A DNA stretch of 60,079 nucleotides, taken from NCBI GenBank assembly GCA_964437515.1, contig CAYTHB010000010.1, positions 1-60,079 of the forward strand, given 5' to 3'. Below, in pieces: positions 33,741-42,794 of this stretch. The stretch is from Sterolibacterium sp964437515. GTDB taxonomy: Bacteria > Pseudomonadota > Gammaproteobacteria > Burkholderiales > Rhodocyclaceae. The notes beneath the pieces are model-generated. The model saw nothing but the letters and a program-made list of their open reading frames with translations, was not told the origin of the DNA and ran no database searches. The number at the start of each line of letters is the position of its first letter. Position 1 is the first letter of the stretch. The translations under genes and the position numbers were made by a program.

Positions 33741-34787
33741 ATGTCACTCATGGACTTTATCAAGAAACAGTTTATTGATGTCATCGAATGGCAGGAAGCC
33801 GAAGATGGTGTGCTGGCAATGCGTTACGCGATGGCAGATAACGAAATCCAGTACGGCGCGCAGCTCACGGTACGCGAATCGCAACTGGCATTGTTCGTCA
33901 ATGAAGGAACCTGTGCCGACGTGTTCCAGCCCGGCCTGCACAAGCTGGAAACGCGCACTCTGCCGGTGCTGACCAACCTGAAGAACTGGGACAAGCTATT
34001 TGCATCGCCCTTCAAGTCGGATGTCTATTTCTACAGCACCCGCCTGCAACTCGACCGCAAATGGGGCACGCCGCAGCCGATCACCATCCGTGACAAGGAT
34101 TTTGGCGTGGTGCGTCTGCGCGCTTTCGGCATTTACTCGTATCGCATCAGCGATCCAAAAAAGTTTTTCCTCAATGTCTCCGGTACGCGCGAAACCTACA
34201 CCACGGACGAAGCCGAAGGTCAGCTGCGTAACACCATCATCGGCTCAATCAGCGATCTATTTGGTGAATCCGGTGTGGCCTTCATCGACATGGCTGGCAA
34301 TCAGGAAGAATTCGGCAAGCGTATCAAGGAAAAAATGCTGCCGCAGTTTGAAAATTACGGTCTGACCCTCGATACCTTCGTGCTGCAAAACATCTCCTTG
34401 CCGGAAGAATTGCAGAAGATGCTCGATGCCCGCATCGGCGTGAACATGATGGGCGGCATGCAAGGCTTTACCCAATACCAAGCTGCCACGGCGATTCCAC
34501 TGGCCGCACAAAACGAAGGCGGTATGGCTGGCATTGGTGCAGGTGTGGGCGTGGGGCTGGGCATGGGACAACAAATGGCACAAGTACTGGGGCAAAGCCT
34601 CAATCCTGCCGCTGTCACCGCAGCGCCTGCGGCTGTCGCAGCCGCAGCGTCAGCTCCGGCTCCGGCGCAGTCAGCCGATGACATTGTCGCCACCCTGGAA
34701 AAACTCCACGGACTAGTCGACAAAGGCATCCTGACCCAAGCTGAATTTGATGCGAAAAAGACCGATCTGCTGCAAAAACTTGCTTAA
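33741..34787 (+). CDS. SPFH/Band-7 protein with C-terminal SHOCT-like motif
   Basis: A 348-residue protein. It begins MSLMDFIKKQFIDVIEW, then a virion-core/YdjI-type SPFH domain (QLTVRESQLALFVNEG; PVLTNLKNWDKLFASPFKSDVYFY; LRAFGIYSYRI), a glycine/alanine-rich linker, and a final helix pair (DIVATLEKLHGLVDKGILTQAEFDAKKTDLLQKLA) of SHOCT type. It has no transmembrane segment and probably lines the inner face of the membrane as an oligomer. GGAGG precedes the start at 33741. It heads the gene set that runs through DUF4178, DUF350 and the aminopropyltransferase. Confidence 0.88.
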   Translation: MSLMDFIKKQFIDVIEWQEAEDGVLAMRYAMADNEIQYGAQLTVRESQLALFVNEGTCADVFQPGLHKLETRTLPVLTNLKNWDKLFASPFKSDVYFYSTRLQLDRKWGTPQPITIRDKDFGVVRLRAFGIYSYRISDPKKFFLNVSGTRETYTTDEAEGQLRNTIIGSISDLFGESGVAFIDMAGNQEEFGKRIKEKMLPQFENYGLTLDTFVLQNISLPEELQKMLDARIGVNMMGGMQGFTQYQAATAIPLAAQNEGGMAGIGAGVGVGLGMGQQMAQVLGQSLNPAAVTAAPAAVAAAASAPAPAQSADDIVATLEKLHGLVDKGILTQAEFDAKKTDLLQKLA

Positions 34788-34836
34788 ACAACCTGCTTAA
34801 ACAACGCCAGCATCCCCTACCCTTTTCGGCGCTTTC

Positions 34837-36786
34837 ATGCCCATCAAATCAGCGAACTGTCCATCTTGTGGCGGCCCGGTCGAATTTCGCTCGGGTGAAT
34901 CGCCCATCCTGATTTGCCCGTTCTGCCGCTCCACACTGCTACGCAGTGCCGAGAAAATCGAAAACCTGGGCAAGATGGCCGACTTGCTGGAGGATTTTTC
35001 GTCCATTCAGCTAGGAACGGAGGGGCATTACCGCAAGCAGCATTTCACAGTGATTGGCCGCATCCAGATGAAATACGCCAGTGGCGTCTGGAATGAATGG
35101 CATATTTTGTTTGATGATGCCAAAACCGGCTGGCTTTCCGATGCCAATGGCGACTACACCGTCAGTTTTGCTGAAGCAAGCCCGATCAATCTGCCCGCTT
35201 TTGCCGACCTGCGTCCCGATCAGGCCATCAATCTGTCTGGCCAAGGCTTTACCGTCACCAACTTGGAGCAGGCCACCTGCGTCGCAGGCGATGGCGAACT
35301 CCCCTTTCAGGTCGGCGCTGGCTTCCCCGCACCGGTGGTGGATCTGCGCTTTGGCAGCCTGTTCGCCACGCTCGACTACTCCGATACGCCCCCGCTGTTA
35401 TTCATCGGCGAGTCGGTCGAACGCGAAAAACTCAAGCTCGCTCATCTGCGTCAAAATATCCCCGCTGGCGCAGCCGGGCCGACAGAAACCGGCTTGCGCG
35501 CCTTTGACTGCCTCGCTTGCGGTTCACCCATCACGCTCAGCTCAAATGCCATCCAGCGCGTTGCCTGTGCCAGTTGTGGCAGCTTGCTGGATACAGGCGA
35601 CCAACGGCTGGCACTGATTGAAAAATCACATGAGGGCATGAGAGTCATGCCGCGCTTGCCTTTGGGCAGCAAGGGCAAACTGGAGGGAGTGGATTACGAA
35701 GTCATCGGCTTCATGAAGCGCATGACCGAATCTAACGGGGTGAAATACTATTGGGATGAATACCTGCTGTTCGACCCACGCGGAGAGTTTCGCTGGCTGA
35801 CCTGTTCGGATGGACACTGGAATTTCGTGCGCGTCCTGAACAAGCCCCCCACAGCAGGTGGTAGAGAAACACTGCTCAAGGGGACAAATACCTTTGCCAT
35901 CAACTACGAAGGGGAGCCCTACAAACACTTCCAGCACTACAAGGGAACGGTCACGCATGTGCTGGGTGAGTTCTACTGGCAGGTGAGTGTGGGTGAAACC
36001 GCCGACATTCAGGATTATGTTGCCCCGCCCAAAATGTTGACCAGCGAGGCCACCCCCAACGAAATCACATGGAGCCAAGGTGTTTATATTGATCGACAGG
36101 TCATTATCGACACCTTCAAGGTCAAGCAGCAATTGTTACGCCCAATAGGCGTCTATGCCAATCAGCCGAACCCCAGAGAGAATGACCATAAAAAGCTCTT
36201 TCCCTATTTCTGGAAACTGCTCGGGGCAGGCTTCCTGCTACACCTAGTGCTGCTGATGTTCAGTCTCGGAGGAACCCTGGACGACCAGGTCTTCGTCTAT
36301 AACGGTACGGATAAAACCCAGACCAGCAAACCCTTCGAACTCAAAGGTGACTCATCAGTATTGCGCGTGGAAAACTCAGCCACCTTCAACAACGCCTGGC
36401 TGGGGCTGGACATGACGCTGGTCAATGAAACTACGGGCGCAACATGGACGACACAACGGGAAATCAGCTATTACTCGGGAACGGATTCCGATGGTTCATG
36501 GAGTGAAGGCTCGCAAAGCGATGATGTGGTCTTTGCCGATCTACCCGCTGGCAAGTATCACCTTGCCATCGACGGCGAGCCTGCGCCCGAACTGAACGGC
36601 AGTGCCACGGCGCGTGTGCATGTGGAACACAGCGGTGCGCTCTGGAGCAACTTTTTCATACTTTTACTCGTGCTGCTGATCGGCCCCCTCTGGCATGGCT
36701 GGAAATGGCATGCCTTTGAGAACAAACGTTGGCAGGAAAGCGATCATCCTCCCGTATCCGCTTCCTCATCCGACGATGATGACTAA
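34837..36786 (+). CDS. zinc-ribbon DUF4178 membrane protein
   Basis: A 649-residue protein made of two similar halves. Each half begins with a zinc ribbon (C8, C11, C27, C30 and C225, C228, C244, C247), followed by a DUF4178 domain (for example YASGVWNEWHILFDD and GVKYYWDEYLLFDPRGEFRWL). A hydrophobic segment lies near residue 470, a beta-rich predicted outer region follows, and a second membrane segment is near 605-625, before a charged tail ending SSDDDD. The N-terminal half should be cytoplasmic. DUF4178 genes recur beside DUF350 and spermidine-synthase-like genes. The function is unknown. Confidence 0.85.
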   Translation: MPIKSANCPSCGGPVEFRSGESPILICPFCRSTLLRSAEKIENLGKMADLLEDFSSIQLGTEGHYRKQHFTVIGRIQMKYASGVWNEWHILFDDAKTGWLSDANGDYTVSFAEASPINLPAFADLRPDQAINLSGQGFTVTNLEQATCVAGDGELPFQVGAGFPAPVVDLRFGSLFATLDYSDTPPLLFIGESVEREKLKLAHLRQNIPAGAAGPTETGLRAFDCLACGSPITLSSNAIQRVACASCGSLLDTGDQRLALIEKSHEGMRVMPRLPLGSKGKLEGVDYEVIGFMKRMTESNGVKYYWDEYLLFDPRGEFRWLTCSDGHWNFVRVLNKPPTAGGRETLLKGTNTFAINYEGEPYKHFQHYKGTVTHVLGEFYWQVSVGETADIQDYVAPPKMLTSEATPNEITWSQGVYIDRQVIIDTFKVKQQLLRPIGVYANQPNPRENDHKKLFPYFWKLLGAGFLLHLVLLMFSLGGTLDDQVFVYNGTDKTQTSKPFELKGDSSVLRVENSATFNNAWLGLDMTLVNETTGATWTTQREISYYSGTDSDGSWSEGSQSDDVVFADLPAGKYHLAIDGEPAPELNGSATARVHVEHSGALWSNFFILLLVLLIGPLWHGWKWHAFENKRWQESDHPPVSASSSDDDD

Positions 36787-36935
36787 CGTACATGGTAGCC
36801 GTCTCCACCCACAGAAGATGAAACAAACGTTACCCTAAACACCCACCCCACCCATCCGCCCCTCAAGGGGCGGCTACTAATTTGCTCGCTACGCTCGAAG
36901 CTTCAACCCGACTCCGTTTTCGTTATTTCACGCTA
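36784..36935 (+). repeat. interspersed intergenic repeat, copy A
   Basis: It begins in the stop codon of the DUF4178 gene (TAACG then CATGGTAGCC) and ends 28 bp before the next gene. It contains the hairpin CCGCCCCT-CA-AGGGGCGG (36856-36873) and the segment GCTCGCTACGCTCGAAGC. Copies B (38955-39177) and C (57227-57376, opposite strand) share the same order of segments. Confidence 0.9.
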
Positions 36936-36963
36936 AAACCTAATCCCCCAATCACCCTCCATC

Positions 36964-37116
36964 ATGTTCGCCCGCCTCTATCTCATCTTCGGCATATTCG
37001 CCATGGTACTGTTCAGCTACGCGCAGTATCGCGGGGTGGGGCTGTTCGACAGCTATGCCACCGATACCCGCAGTGTGGGCGGACGTACCGGCAATTCGCA
37101 CACCTACCATAAATAG
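36964..37116 (+). CDS. 50-residue membrane protein
   Basis: A short frame, MFARLYLIFGIFAMVLFSYAQY then RGVGLFDSYATDTRSVGGRTGNSH, ending HTYHK. One membrane helix is followed by a polar tail rich in Gly, Ser and Thr, probably outside. It lies between the DUF4178 and DUF350 genes and ends 10 bp before the latter, so it is most likely translated with it. The codon use and placement support a real gene; the family was not recognised. There is no clear ribosome site, and the ATG at 36964 is the only fitting start. Confidence 0.65.
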   Translation: MFARLYLIFGIFAMVLFSYAQYRGVGLFDSYATDTRSVGGRTGNSHTYHK

Positions 37117-37126
37117 GAGCTCCTCC

Positions 37127-37336
37127 ATGGATATCAATCTGCATCAATTTGCCAATTCGCTCATCTACTCGCTGCTCGGCGTGACCGTTTTCTGGGTGTC
37201 ATTCATCATCATCGACAAGATCACCCCCTACGATCTCTGGGGCGAAATCAATCGCGAGAAAAACGTTGCCCTCGCCATCGTCGTCGGTGCCATGTGCCTG
37301 GGCATTGCCATCATCGTGGCATCAGCAATCCATTAA
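37127..37336 (+). CDS. DUF350 membrane protein
   Basis: A 69-residue protein with two hydrophobic helices: LIYSLLGVTVFWVSFIIIDKITPYDLW and VALAIVVGAMCLGIAIIVASAIH, joined by EINREKN. This is one DUF350 unit; many relatives (for example YjfL) carry two. The DKITPYDLWxEI segment is the family mark. The ATG at 37127 follows GGAG; the longer frame from 37055 overlaps the preceding small gene. Relatives occur with PspA-like, SPFH and polyamine-ligase genes in envelope-stress operons. Confidence 0.85.
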   Translation: MDINLHQFANSLIYSLLGVTVFWVSFIIIDKITPYDLWGEINREKNVALAIVVGAMCLGIAIIVASAIH

Positions 37337-37358
37337 CGCGCCGACATTGAGAGCCTTC

Positions 37359-37389
37359 CGTTCATGGTGAGCCCGTCGAACCATGAACG
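37359..37389. repeat. REP-like palindrome
   Basis: CGTTCATGGT (37359-37368) and ACCATGAACG (37380-37389) form a perfect 10-bp stem with an 11-nt loop GAGCCCGTCGA. This resembles a palindromic intergenic repeat that is frequent in beta- and gammaproteobacteria. It lies in the 112-bp gap before the aminopropyltransferase gene. Only one copy was noticed here. Confidence 0.65.
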
Positions 37390-37448
37390 AGCGCACTGTG
37401 CGGGCCATTCCGGCATCGCTCGCCACCTAATCTGACGGCATCACTTCC

Positions 37449-38957
37449 TTGCAACTCGCTCTTCTCGCTTCTGTCTTTATCGTTGCCTCCTGTGGTCTGG
37501 CTTATGAGCTGATCGCGGGCGCGCTCGCCAGCTATCTGATTGGCGACTCGGTCACCCAATTTTCCACGGTCATCGGCACTTACCTGTTTGCCATGGGTAT
37601 CGGCTCATGGCTATCCGGCTACATCGGACGAGGATTGGTGACACGATTCATCCAAATAGAAATACTGGTGGGCGTACTGGGGGGCTATTCCGCCACCGCC
37701 CTGTTTCTGGTCTTTGCCTGGCTCTCCGCGCCATTTCAGCCCCTGCTCTATATCGTCGTCCTGCTGCTGGGCATCCTCGTTGGCATGGAAATTCCGCTGG
37801 TCATGCGTATCCTCAAGCGCGACTTGGAATTCAAGGATGTCGTTTCGCAGGTGCTGACCTTTGATTACCTCGGCGCGCTGCTGGTCTCCATCCTCTTCCC
37901 ACTGCTGCTTGCCCCGGAACTCGGGCTAATCCGTACCGGCCTACTGTTCGGCCTGCTCAATGTCGCGGTGGCACTCTGGGCGATTCACCTATTCCGCGAA
38001 CATCTACCCAGCCACCATGGGCTGCGACTGCAAAGCGTGCTGGCTTTGCTCTTGCTGCTGGCAGGCTTTGCCGGAGCAGAACGGCTCACCAGCTTTGCCG
38101 AACAGCACGTCTATGCCGACAGCGTGATTTTTGCCAAGAGCACGCCCTACCAGCGCATCGTCGTCACCCGCTGGAAGAACGATCTACGCCTGTTTCTCAA
38201 TAACAACCTGCAATTTTCCTCGCACGATGAATATCGTTACCACGAAGCCCTGATCCACCCCGCGCTCGCTAGCCTGCCGCATGCGCGCCGAGTGCTGGTG
38301 CTGGGCGGAGGCGACGGCCTGGCTCTGCGCGAAATTCTCAAGTATCCCCATATTGAATCCGCCACCCTGATTGATCTGGATGGCGAAATGACGCAGCTAT
38401 TCAGCACACTACCGATGCTCACCGAGCTCAATGGTGGCGCGCTGACCCACCCGCGCGTCAAGGTCATCAATGCCGATGCCATGCGCTGGCTGGAGGAGCA
38501 CGATGAGGCTTACGACCTCATCGTGGTGGATTTCCCCGACCCCTCCAACTTCAGCATCGGCAAGCTCTACACCAGTGCCTTCTATCGTCTGCTCGATCGC
38601 CACATCGCACCACAAGGGCTGGCAGTGATCCAATCCACCTCACCGCTGTATGCGCGCAAATCCTTCTGGTGTGTGGTCAACACCCTGGAAAGCCTGGGGC
38701 TGCAAACCACGCCTTATCATGTGCTCGTGCCTTCCTTTGGCGAATGGGGCTTTGTCATTACCGGGCGTAGTACCTACCAACCGCCCACCCGCTATCCCGT
38801 CGCCACCCGCTTTCTCGATGCCGCCACCACCCCACAACTATTTCATTTCCCCAAGGACATGGCACGGGAAGGTGTCGAACCCATTGAAGTCAATCAACTC
38901 AATAATCAAGTGCTGGTTCGCTATTTCGAAGAAGAATGGCGCAAAGTGATTCGCTAA
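37449..38957 (+). CDS. membrane-embedded aminopropyltransferase (spermidine synthase family)
   Basis: A 502-residue protein. Residues 1-205 hold about seven membrane helices (CGLAYELIAGALASYLIGDSV begins the conserved N-terminal part). Residues about 215-495 form the spermidine-synthase fold: VLVLGGGDGLALREILKYPH binds decarboxylated SAM, DLDGEMT and DAMRWLEE follow, and VVDFPDP carries the catalytic aspartate region. The start is TTG at 37449; no ATG fits. The reaction would add an aminopropyl group to an amine, with the donor made elsewhere, since no speD is in the window. It lies within the SPFH/DUF4178/DUF350 gene set. Confidence 0.9.
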   Translation: MQLALLASVFIVASCGLAYELIAGALASYLIGDSVTQFSTVIGTYLFAMGIGSWLSGYIGRGLVTRFIQIEILVGVLGGYSATALFLVFAWLSAPFQPLLYIVVLLLGILVGMEIPLVMRILKRDLEFKDVVSQVLTFDYLGALLVSILFPLLLAPELGLIRTGLLFGLLNVAVALWAIHLFREHLPSHHGLRLQSVLALLLLLAGFAGAERLTSFAEQHVYADSVIFAKSTPYQRIVVTRWKNDLRLFLNNNLQFSSHDEYRYHEALIHPALASLPHARRVLVLGGGDGLALREILKYPHIESATLIDLDGEMTQLFSTLPMLTELNGGALTHPRVKVINADAMRWLEEHDEAYDLIVVDFPDPSNFSIGKLYTSAFYRLLDRHIAPQGLAVIQSTSPLYARKSFWCVVNTLESLGLQTTPYHVLVPSFGEWGFVITGRSTYQPPTRYPVATRFLDAATTPQLFHFPKDMAREGVEPIEVNQLNNQVLVRYFEEEWRKVIR

Positions 38958-39177
38958 CGATCATGGTAGCCATCTCCACCCACAGAGGATGAAACAATCG
39001 TTACCCGATACGCCCACCCCACCCATCCCCCACGGACGGCTTTGCACAGCCGTCCGGCTTCGGCGGCACGGAGCAATGCTCCGTGAAACCCCGCCTACGC
39101 CCCCTCAAGGGGCGGCTACTGATTTGCTCGCTACGCTCGAAGCTTCAACTCGACTCTAATTTTTGTATTTCACGCTA
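38955..39177 (+). repeat. interspersed intergenic repeat, copy B, with internal insertion
   Basis: It runs from the stop codon of the aminopropyltransferase gene to the A of the next start codon. Relative to copies A and C it has about 70 extra bases (about 39030-39102), which hold two perfect hairpins: CGGACGGCT/AGCCGTCCG (39033-39056) and CACGGAGC/GCTCCGTG (39067-39085). Confidence 0.9.
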
Positions 39178-40811
39178 TGAAACGCAGGGAATTTCTCGCA
39201 AGCTGCGCCGCACTGGGTGTGGCCGCCTGTACGCGCAAAAAAGCCGCACCGCCCCTGCCCCCCGGCGAACTCTCCGGCAGCGGCTTGGCACGCGGTCACG
39301 CATTGCGCGCTGATTCATCCGCACACTTTCCAGCCGCTGCCGAAACCCGCCAGACTCCCTTGTTGATTATCGGCGGTGGCATTGCCGGGCTTTCTGCAGG
39401 CTGGCGGATGCAGCGTGCAGGGCACCATGATTTTCTGATTGCCGATCTCGAAGATCGCGTCGGCGGCAATTCACGCTATGGTGAAAACGCCGTTTCACGC
39501 TACCCGCTCGGTGCGCATTATCTGCCGCTGCCCGGCGTAGAGACCCGCGCCGTGCGCGCCATGCTGGCGGATTTCGGCATCCTCCAGGGCGACCCGCACG
39601 CCTTGCGCCCGACCTACGATGAACGCTATCTGTGCGCCACACCGCAAGAACGCCTCTATCGCAACGGCACTTGGCACGAAGGCTTGATGCCCGCCCCCGC
39701 CGATGCCGCCGAGCTGAAAAAAATAGCCGAATTCCAACGTCGCGTGGATCAGCTACGTCACCAACGCGATGCGCAGGGGCGACGCGCCTTCGCCATTCCG
39801 ATGGAATACTCATCGCGTGACCCGGCACTGCTCGCACTGGATCGCATGACTTTGGGCGTATGGCTACGCCGTGAAGGGCTGGATTGCCCGGCTCTGCGCT
39901 GGTATCTGAATTACGCCAGCCGCGATGATTTTGGCACCGGCATTGATGCCGTTTCGGCATGGGCAGGCCTGCATTATTTTTGCTGCCGCGATGGCGAGGC
40001 ACAGAATGCCAGTAGCGACATCGTTCTCACCGCCCCGGAAGGCAACGGCTGGCTGGTGCGCCGTTTGGAAGAACGCCTGCAAACTCATCTGCTGTGCGGC
40101 CATGTCGCCACCGCACTGCGTCAGGAAAAACAAAAAGTCATCGTTGATTTATGGCAGCCCGCACAGCAACGCAGCCTGCGTATCGAAGCGCAACAGATCA
40201 TCTGGGCAGCCCCCCTCTTCGTCCTCGGCCACGTCTGGCAAGAAGCCCCTGATACAGTGCGCCGCGCCGCACAAAACTTCGACTACGCGCCTTGGCTACT
40301 CGCCAACCTCACCCTCAGCGAGCAACCCCACACCCGCGCAGGTACGCCGCTGGCGTGGGATAACGTGTTATTCAATGGCACTGGGCTCGGCTATATCGTC
40401 GCCAACCATCAGCAAATCCGCGTGCACCCGGCGGCCACCGTCATCACTTACTACCACGCCCTCAGCCACCCGGACAGCCAAGCCACACGCCGACAACTAC
40501 TCAATCGACCGCGTGAAGCGTGGATGCAGGACATATTCAACGAACTGGCGATTGCCCACCCTGAACTGCGCGAAATCACCACCCGCTTTGACGTGTTTCG
40601 CCACGGCCACGCCATGATCCGCCCCCTCCCGGGCGTGTTATGGGACAACCTTTCACCACGTCATGCGTTAAGCAAAAGTCTCGGACGCATCCATCTTGCT
40701 CACGCCGATCTGTCAGGCATGTCGCTGTTTGAAGAAGCCAACTATCGGGGAGTCAAGGCAGCAGAGCAGGTTTTGGGCTTATCGGGACGTGAAAGCAGTT
40801 CGCTCGTCTAA
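39177..40811 (+). CDS. exported FAD-dependent amine-oxidase-like protein
   Basis: A 544-residue flavoprotein. The N-terminus MKRREFLASCAALGVAACTRKK has a twin-arginine-like motif and a lipobox (VAAC), so it is probably a folded, Tat-exported lipoprotein. LLIIGGGIAGLSAGWRMQRAG binds FAD, ADLEDRVGGNSRYG follows, and the C-terminal segment GRIHLAHADLSGMSLFEEANYRGVKAA is the second FAD contact of the NAD(P)/FAD amine oxidase fold. The ATG is the last base-pair of repeat copy B, so its ribosome site must lie inside the repeat. Next to the aminopropyltransferase, a polyamine or modified-amine substrate is a reasonable guess. Confidence 0.85.
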   Translation: MKRREFLASCAALGVAACTRKKAAPPLPPGELSGSGLARGHALRADSSAHFPAAAETRQTPLLIIGGGIAGLSAGWRMQRAGHHDFLIADLEDRVGGNSRYGENAVSRYPLGAHYLPLPGVETRAVRAMLADFGILQGDPHALRPTYDERYLCATPQERLYRNGTWHEGLMPAPADAAELKKIAEFQRRVDQLRHQRDAQGRRAFAIPMEYSSRDPALLALDRMTLGVWLRREGLDCPALRWYLNYASRDDFGTGIDAVSAWAGLHYFCCRDGEAQNASSDIVLTAPEGNGWLVRRLEERLQTHLLCGHVATALRQEKQKVIVDLWQPAQQRSLRIEAQQIIWAAPLFVLGHVWQEAPDTVRRAAQNFDYAPWLLANLTLSEQPHTRAGTPLAWDNVLFNGTGLGYIVANHQQIRVHPAATVITYYHALSHPDSQATRRQLLNRPREAWMQDIFNELAIAHPELREITTRFDVFRHGHAMIRPLPGVLWDNLSPRHALSKSLGRIHLAHADLSGMSLFEEANYRGVKAAEQVLGLSGRESSSLV

Positions 40812-40912
40812 ACGCTCTATCCCGATTGTTTTAGTCTGGTATCTCGGCTCAAACCGTTCTATCATTCTGCCATTCCACCCTTGCGCGGCTTCAACAGCCT
40901 GGAACTCAAGCC

Positions 40913-42487
40913 ATGAAACTCAAACCACGTTATCTGCTTGCGACACTCGCCCTGTCCACGTCCCTGCTCGCCCTGCCTGCAATGGCTGCTGAAAAGCCCG
41001 GCATCTCCAAACCGCCCTCGCCCAACATTCATGTACTCATCATGGCGATTGGCGCGTATAAAAACGGAGTTACCCCGCTCAATGGCGTGCAGTTCGATGT
41101 GGAAACGGCAACACAAATCGCCAAGAAAATGGGTGCGATGGATAACAATATCCGCGTTTATCGTGACGACCAATTAACCCTAAACGGTATGCGTAAAGCC
41201 TTCGACGAACTGGATGCCCGGGTACATCAAGACGACCAGGTGCTCATCTATTACTCGGGGCACGGTGGCCGCCAAAAGTTTAATGATCCCACCCTTGGCG
41301 AACGTTGTGCCGCCGCCTTCATCACGGTGGATGGCGATGGCTTTATGGATGCCGAGGTCAAGGAAAAACTCAAACATCTGTCTGAAAAAGCACAAAAGCT
41401 GATCGTGATGATCGATGCCTGCCACTCCGGAGGCATCGCCACACGCTCGCTCAATGATGCCAATGCCGAATTCACCCCCAAATTCTGGTTCAAGGGCGGT
41501 GCGGGCGATACCTGTGCCAGACCCGTGAATATCGTGACGCGCAGCATTAGCACCGATCTCAAAACCCCCGGCAGCGGAGCAAATAATTACACCTACATCG
41601 CTGCCGCGCGCGAAAATGAAATCTCCCTCGACCAACCCGGCAAAGGGGGCGTGGCTTCGCAAGCTTGGCTGCAATGTATGAATGGCGATGTACAAGACCT
41701 CGACGGCAGCGGAGATATCAGCGCCGAAGAAATCCGCACCTGTGCTCAAACCAAGATCGACGAGAAACTCTCCAAAGCCAAAAGCGTGCGCCCCCACCAT
41801 GTCACCATCACCGGCAACTCAGATCTGACCGTTGGTTTCATGGAGAAAGCCGCGACCGCACCAGCCCCGACATCAACACCGGCAACACCCGTTGCCGCCA
41901 GTAAACCCACAGCGGCAAAGCCGACGGCCGCACCCAGCAAGCCCAACCCGCTGGCCACACTCAATTCGATCTACAACAACCGTGACGACAAACGTGTGGT
42001 CGAATTCAAAGCAGCCAAACCCAAACTCGTCATCGACAAAGATAGTTTTGATTTCACCCTGAAATCCAGTCACGACGGCTACGTTTATCTGCTGATGGTG
42101 GGCTCCGACGGCCATAGCTTCGACCTGCTCTTCCCCAATCAACTCGATCACAAAAACGAAATTCGTGCCGGCGAAACACTCAAGCTGCCCCGCGCCACCT
42201 GGGAACTCGGCGTGCAAGGCCCGCCGGGCAAAGATAATCTGCTCGCTATCGTCGCCGAATCACCGCGCAATTTCTCCCAGATTGGCATGCAGCCTTCCGG
42301 CCCGTTCTCCTCCATTGATGCCCAGACCAGCCCCGGCAGTGGCCGTGACATGCAAATGGCTTCTGGAAGCTCCGCCAACGCCAACAGCGAAGAATGCCTG
42401 ATGCCCAAAACACGCAACATCACCATCCGCAAACGCTGCTCACCGGCTTACGGTGCAGCTTTGCTGACTATTGAAGAAATCAAATAA
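40913..42487 (+). CDS. secreted caspase-like protease with EF-hand loop and DUF4384-like tail
   Basis: A 524-residue protein. Residues 1-25 are a Sec signal peptide ending PAMAA. The caspase/metacaspase fold (peptidase C14) has the His at H117 (YYSGHGGRQ) and the Cys at C170 (IDACHSGG). Residues 262-273, DLDGSGDISAEE, fit a canonical calcium-binding EF-hand loop. After a Pro/Ala/Lys-rich linker (about 315-350), residues about 375-460 (HDGYVYLLMVGSDGHSFDLLFPN) resemble DUF4384. The protein should act in the periplasm, or outside. Calcium control is known for metacaspases, but here it is inferred. It starts 102 bp after the flavoprotein gene. Confidence 0.87.
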   Translation: MKLKPRYLLATLALSTSLLALPAMAAEKPGISKPPSPNIHVLIMAIGAYKNGVTPLNGVQFDVETATQIAKKMGAMDNNIRVYRDDQLTLNGMRKAFDELDARVHQDDQVLIYYSGHGGRQKFNDPTLGERCAAAFITVDGDGFMDAEVKEKLKHLSEKAQKLIVMIDACHSGGIATRSLNDANAEFTPKFWFKGGAGDTCARPVNIVTRSISTDLKTPGSGANNYTYIAAARENEISLDQPGKGGVASQAWLQCMNGDVQDLDGSGDISAEEIRTCAQTKIDEKLSKAKSVRPHHVTITGNSDLTVGFMEKAATAPAPTSTPATPVAASKPTAAKPTAAPSKPNPLATLNSIYNNRDDKRVVEFKAAKPKLVIDKDSFDFTLKSSHDGYVYLLMVGSDGHSFDLLFPNQLDHKNEIRAGETLKLPRATWELGVQGPPGKDNLLAIVAESPRNFSQIGMQPSGPFSSIDAQTSPGSGRDMQMASGSSANANSEECLMPKTRNITIRKRCSPAYGAALLTIEEIK

Positions 42488-42509
42488 CCCTTGATCCAGA
42501 AAGTCTGAA

Positions 42510-42755
42510 ATGCCTCTGCACACCCCGAAAGACCACCAAAACCATAGCCCCAATGAACAATGTGGCTGCTGGACACCTGAAGCCTGCCCGGAAGACGAAA
42601 CCCTCGTATGTCCTCAATGTGAAGCCGCCTATCAACGCGCTCCCGTCATGCAAATCGGACGATGGCATTGCTATGACTGCGAAACCTTGGTCTATGCCGA
42701 AAAAGTTGTTCAACGTGCCCGCGACTACGACGAAATGGACGAGGATTACGAGTAA
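42510..42755 (+). CDS. small zinc-ribbon protein
   Basis: An 81-residue protein with CGCWTPEAC, LVCPQCEAAY and WHCYDC cysteine pairs, and an acidic tail ending DEMDEDYE. The central two pairs can form one zinc ribbon. It begins 23 bp after the caspase gene on the same strand. The family was not recognised; it may be a small adaptor or nucleic-acid-binding protein. Confidence 0.65.
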   Translation: MPLHTPKDHQNHSPNEQCGCWTPEACPEDETLVCPQCEAAYQRAPVMQIGRWHCYDCETLVYAEKVVQRARDYDEMDEDYE

Positions 42756-42794
42756 TTTGCAACTCGTAACATGTAACGCATAACAATCCGGCTC

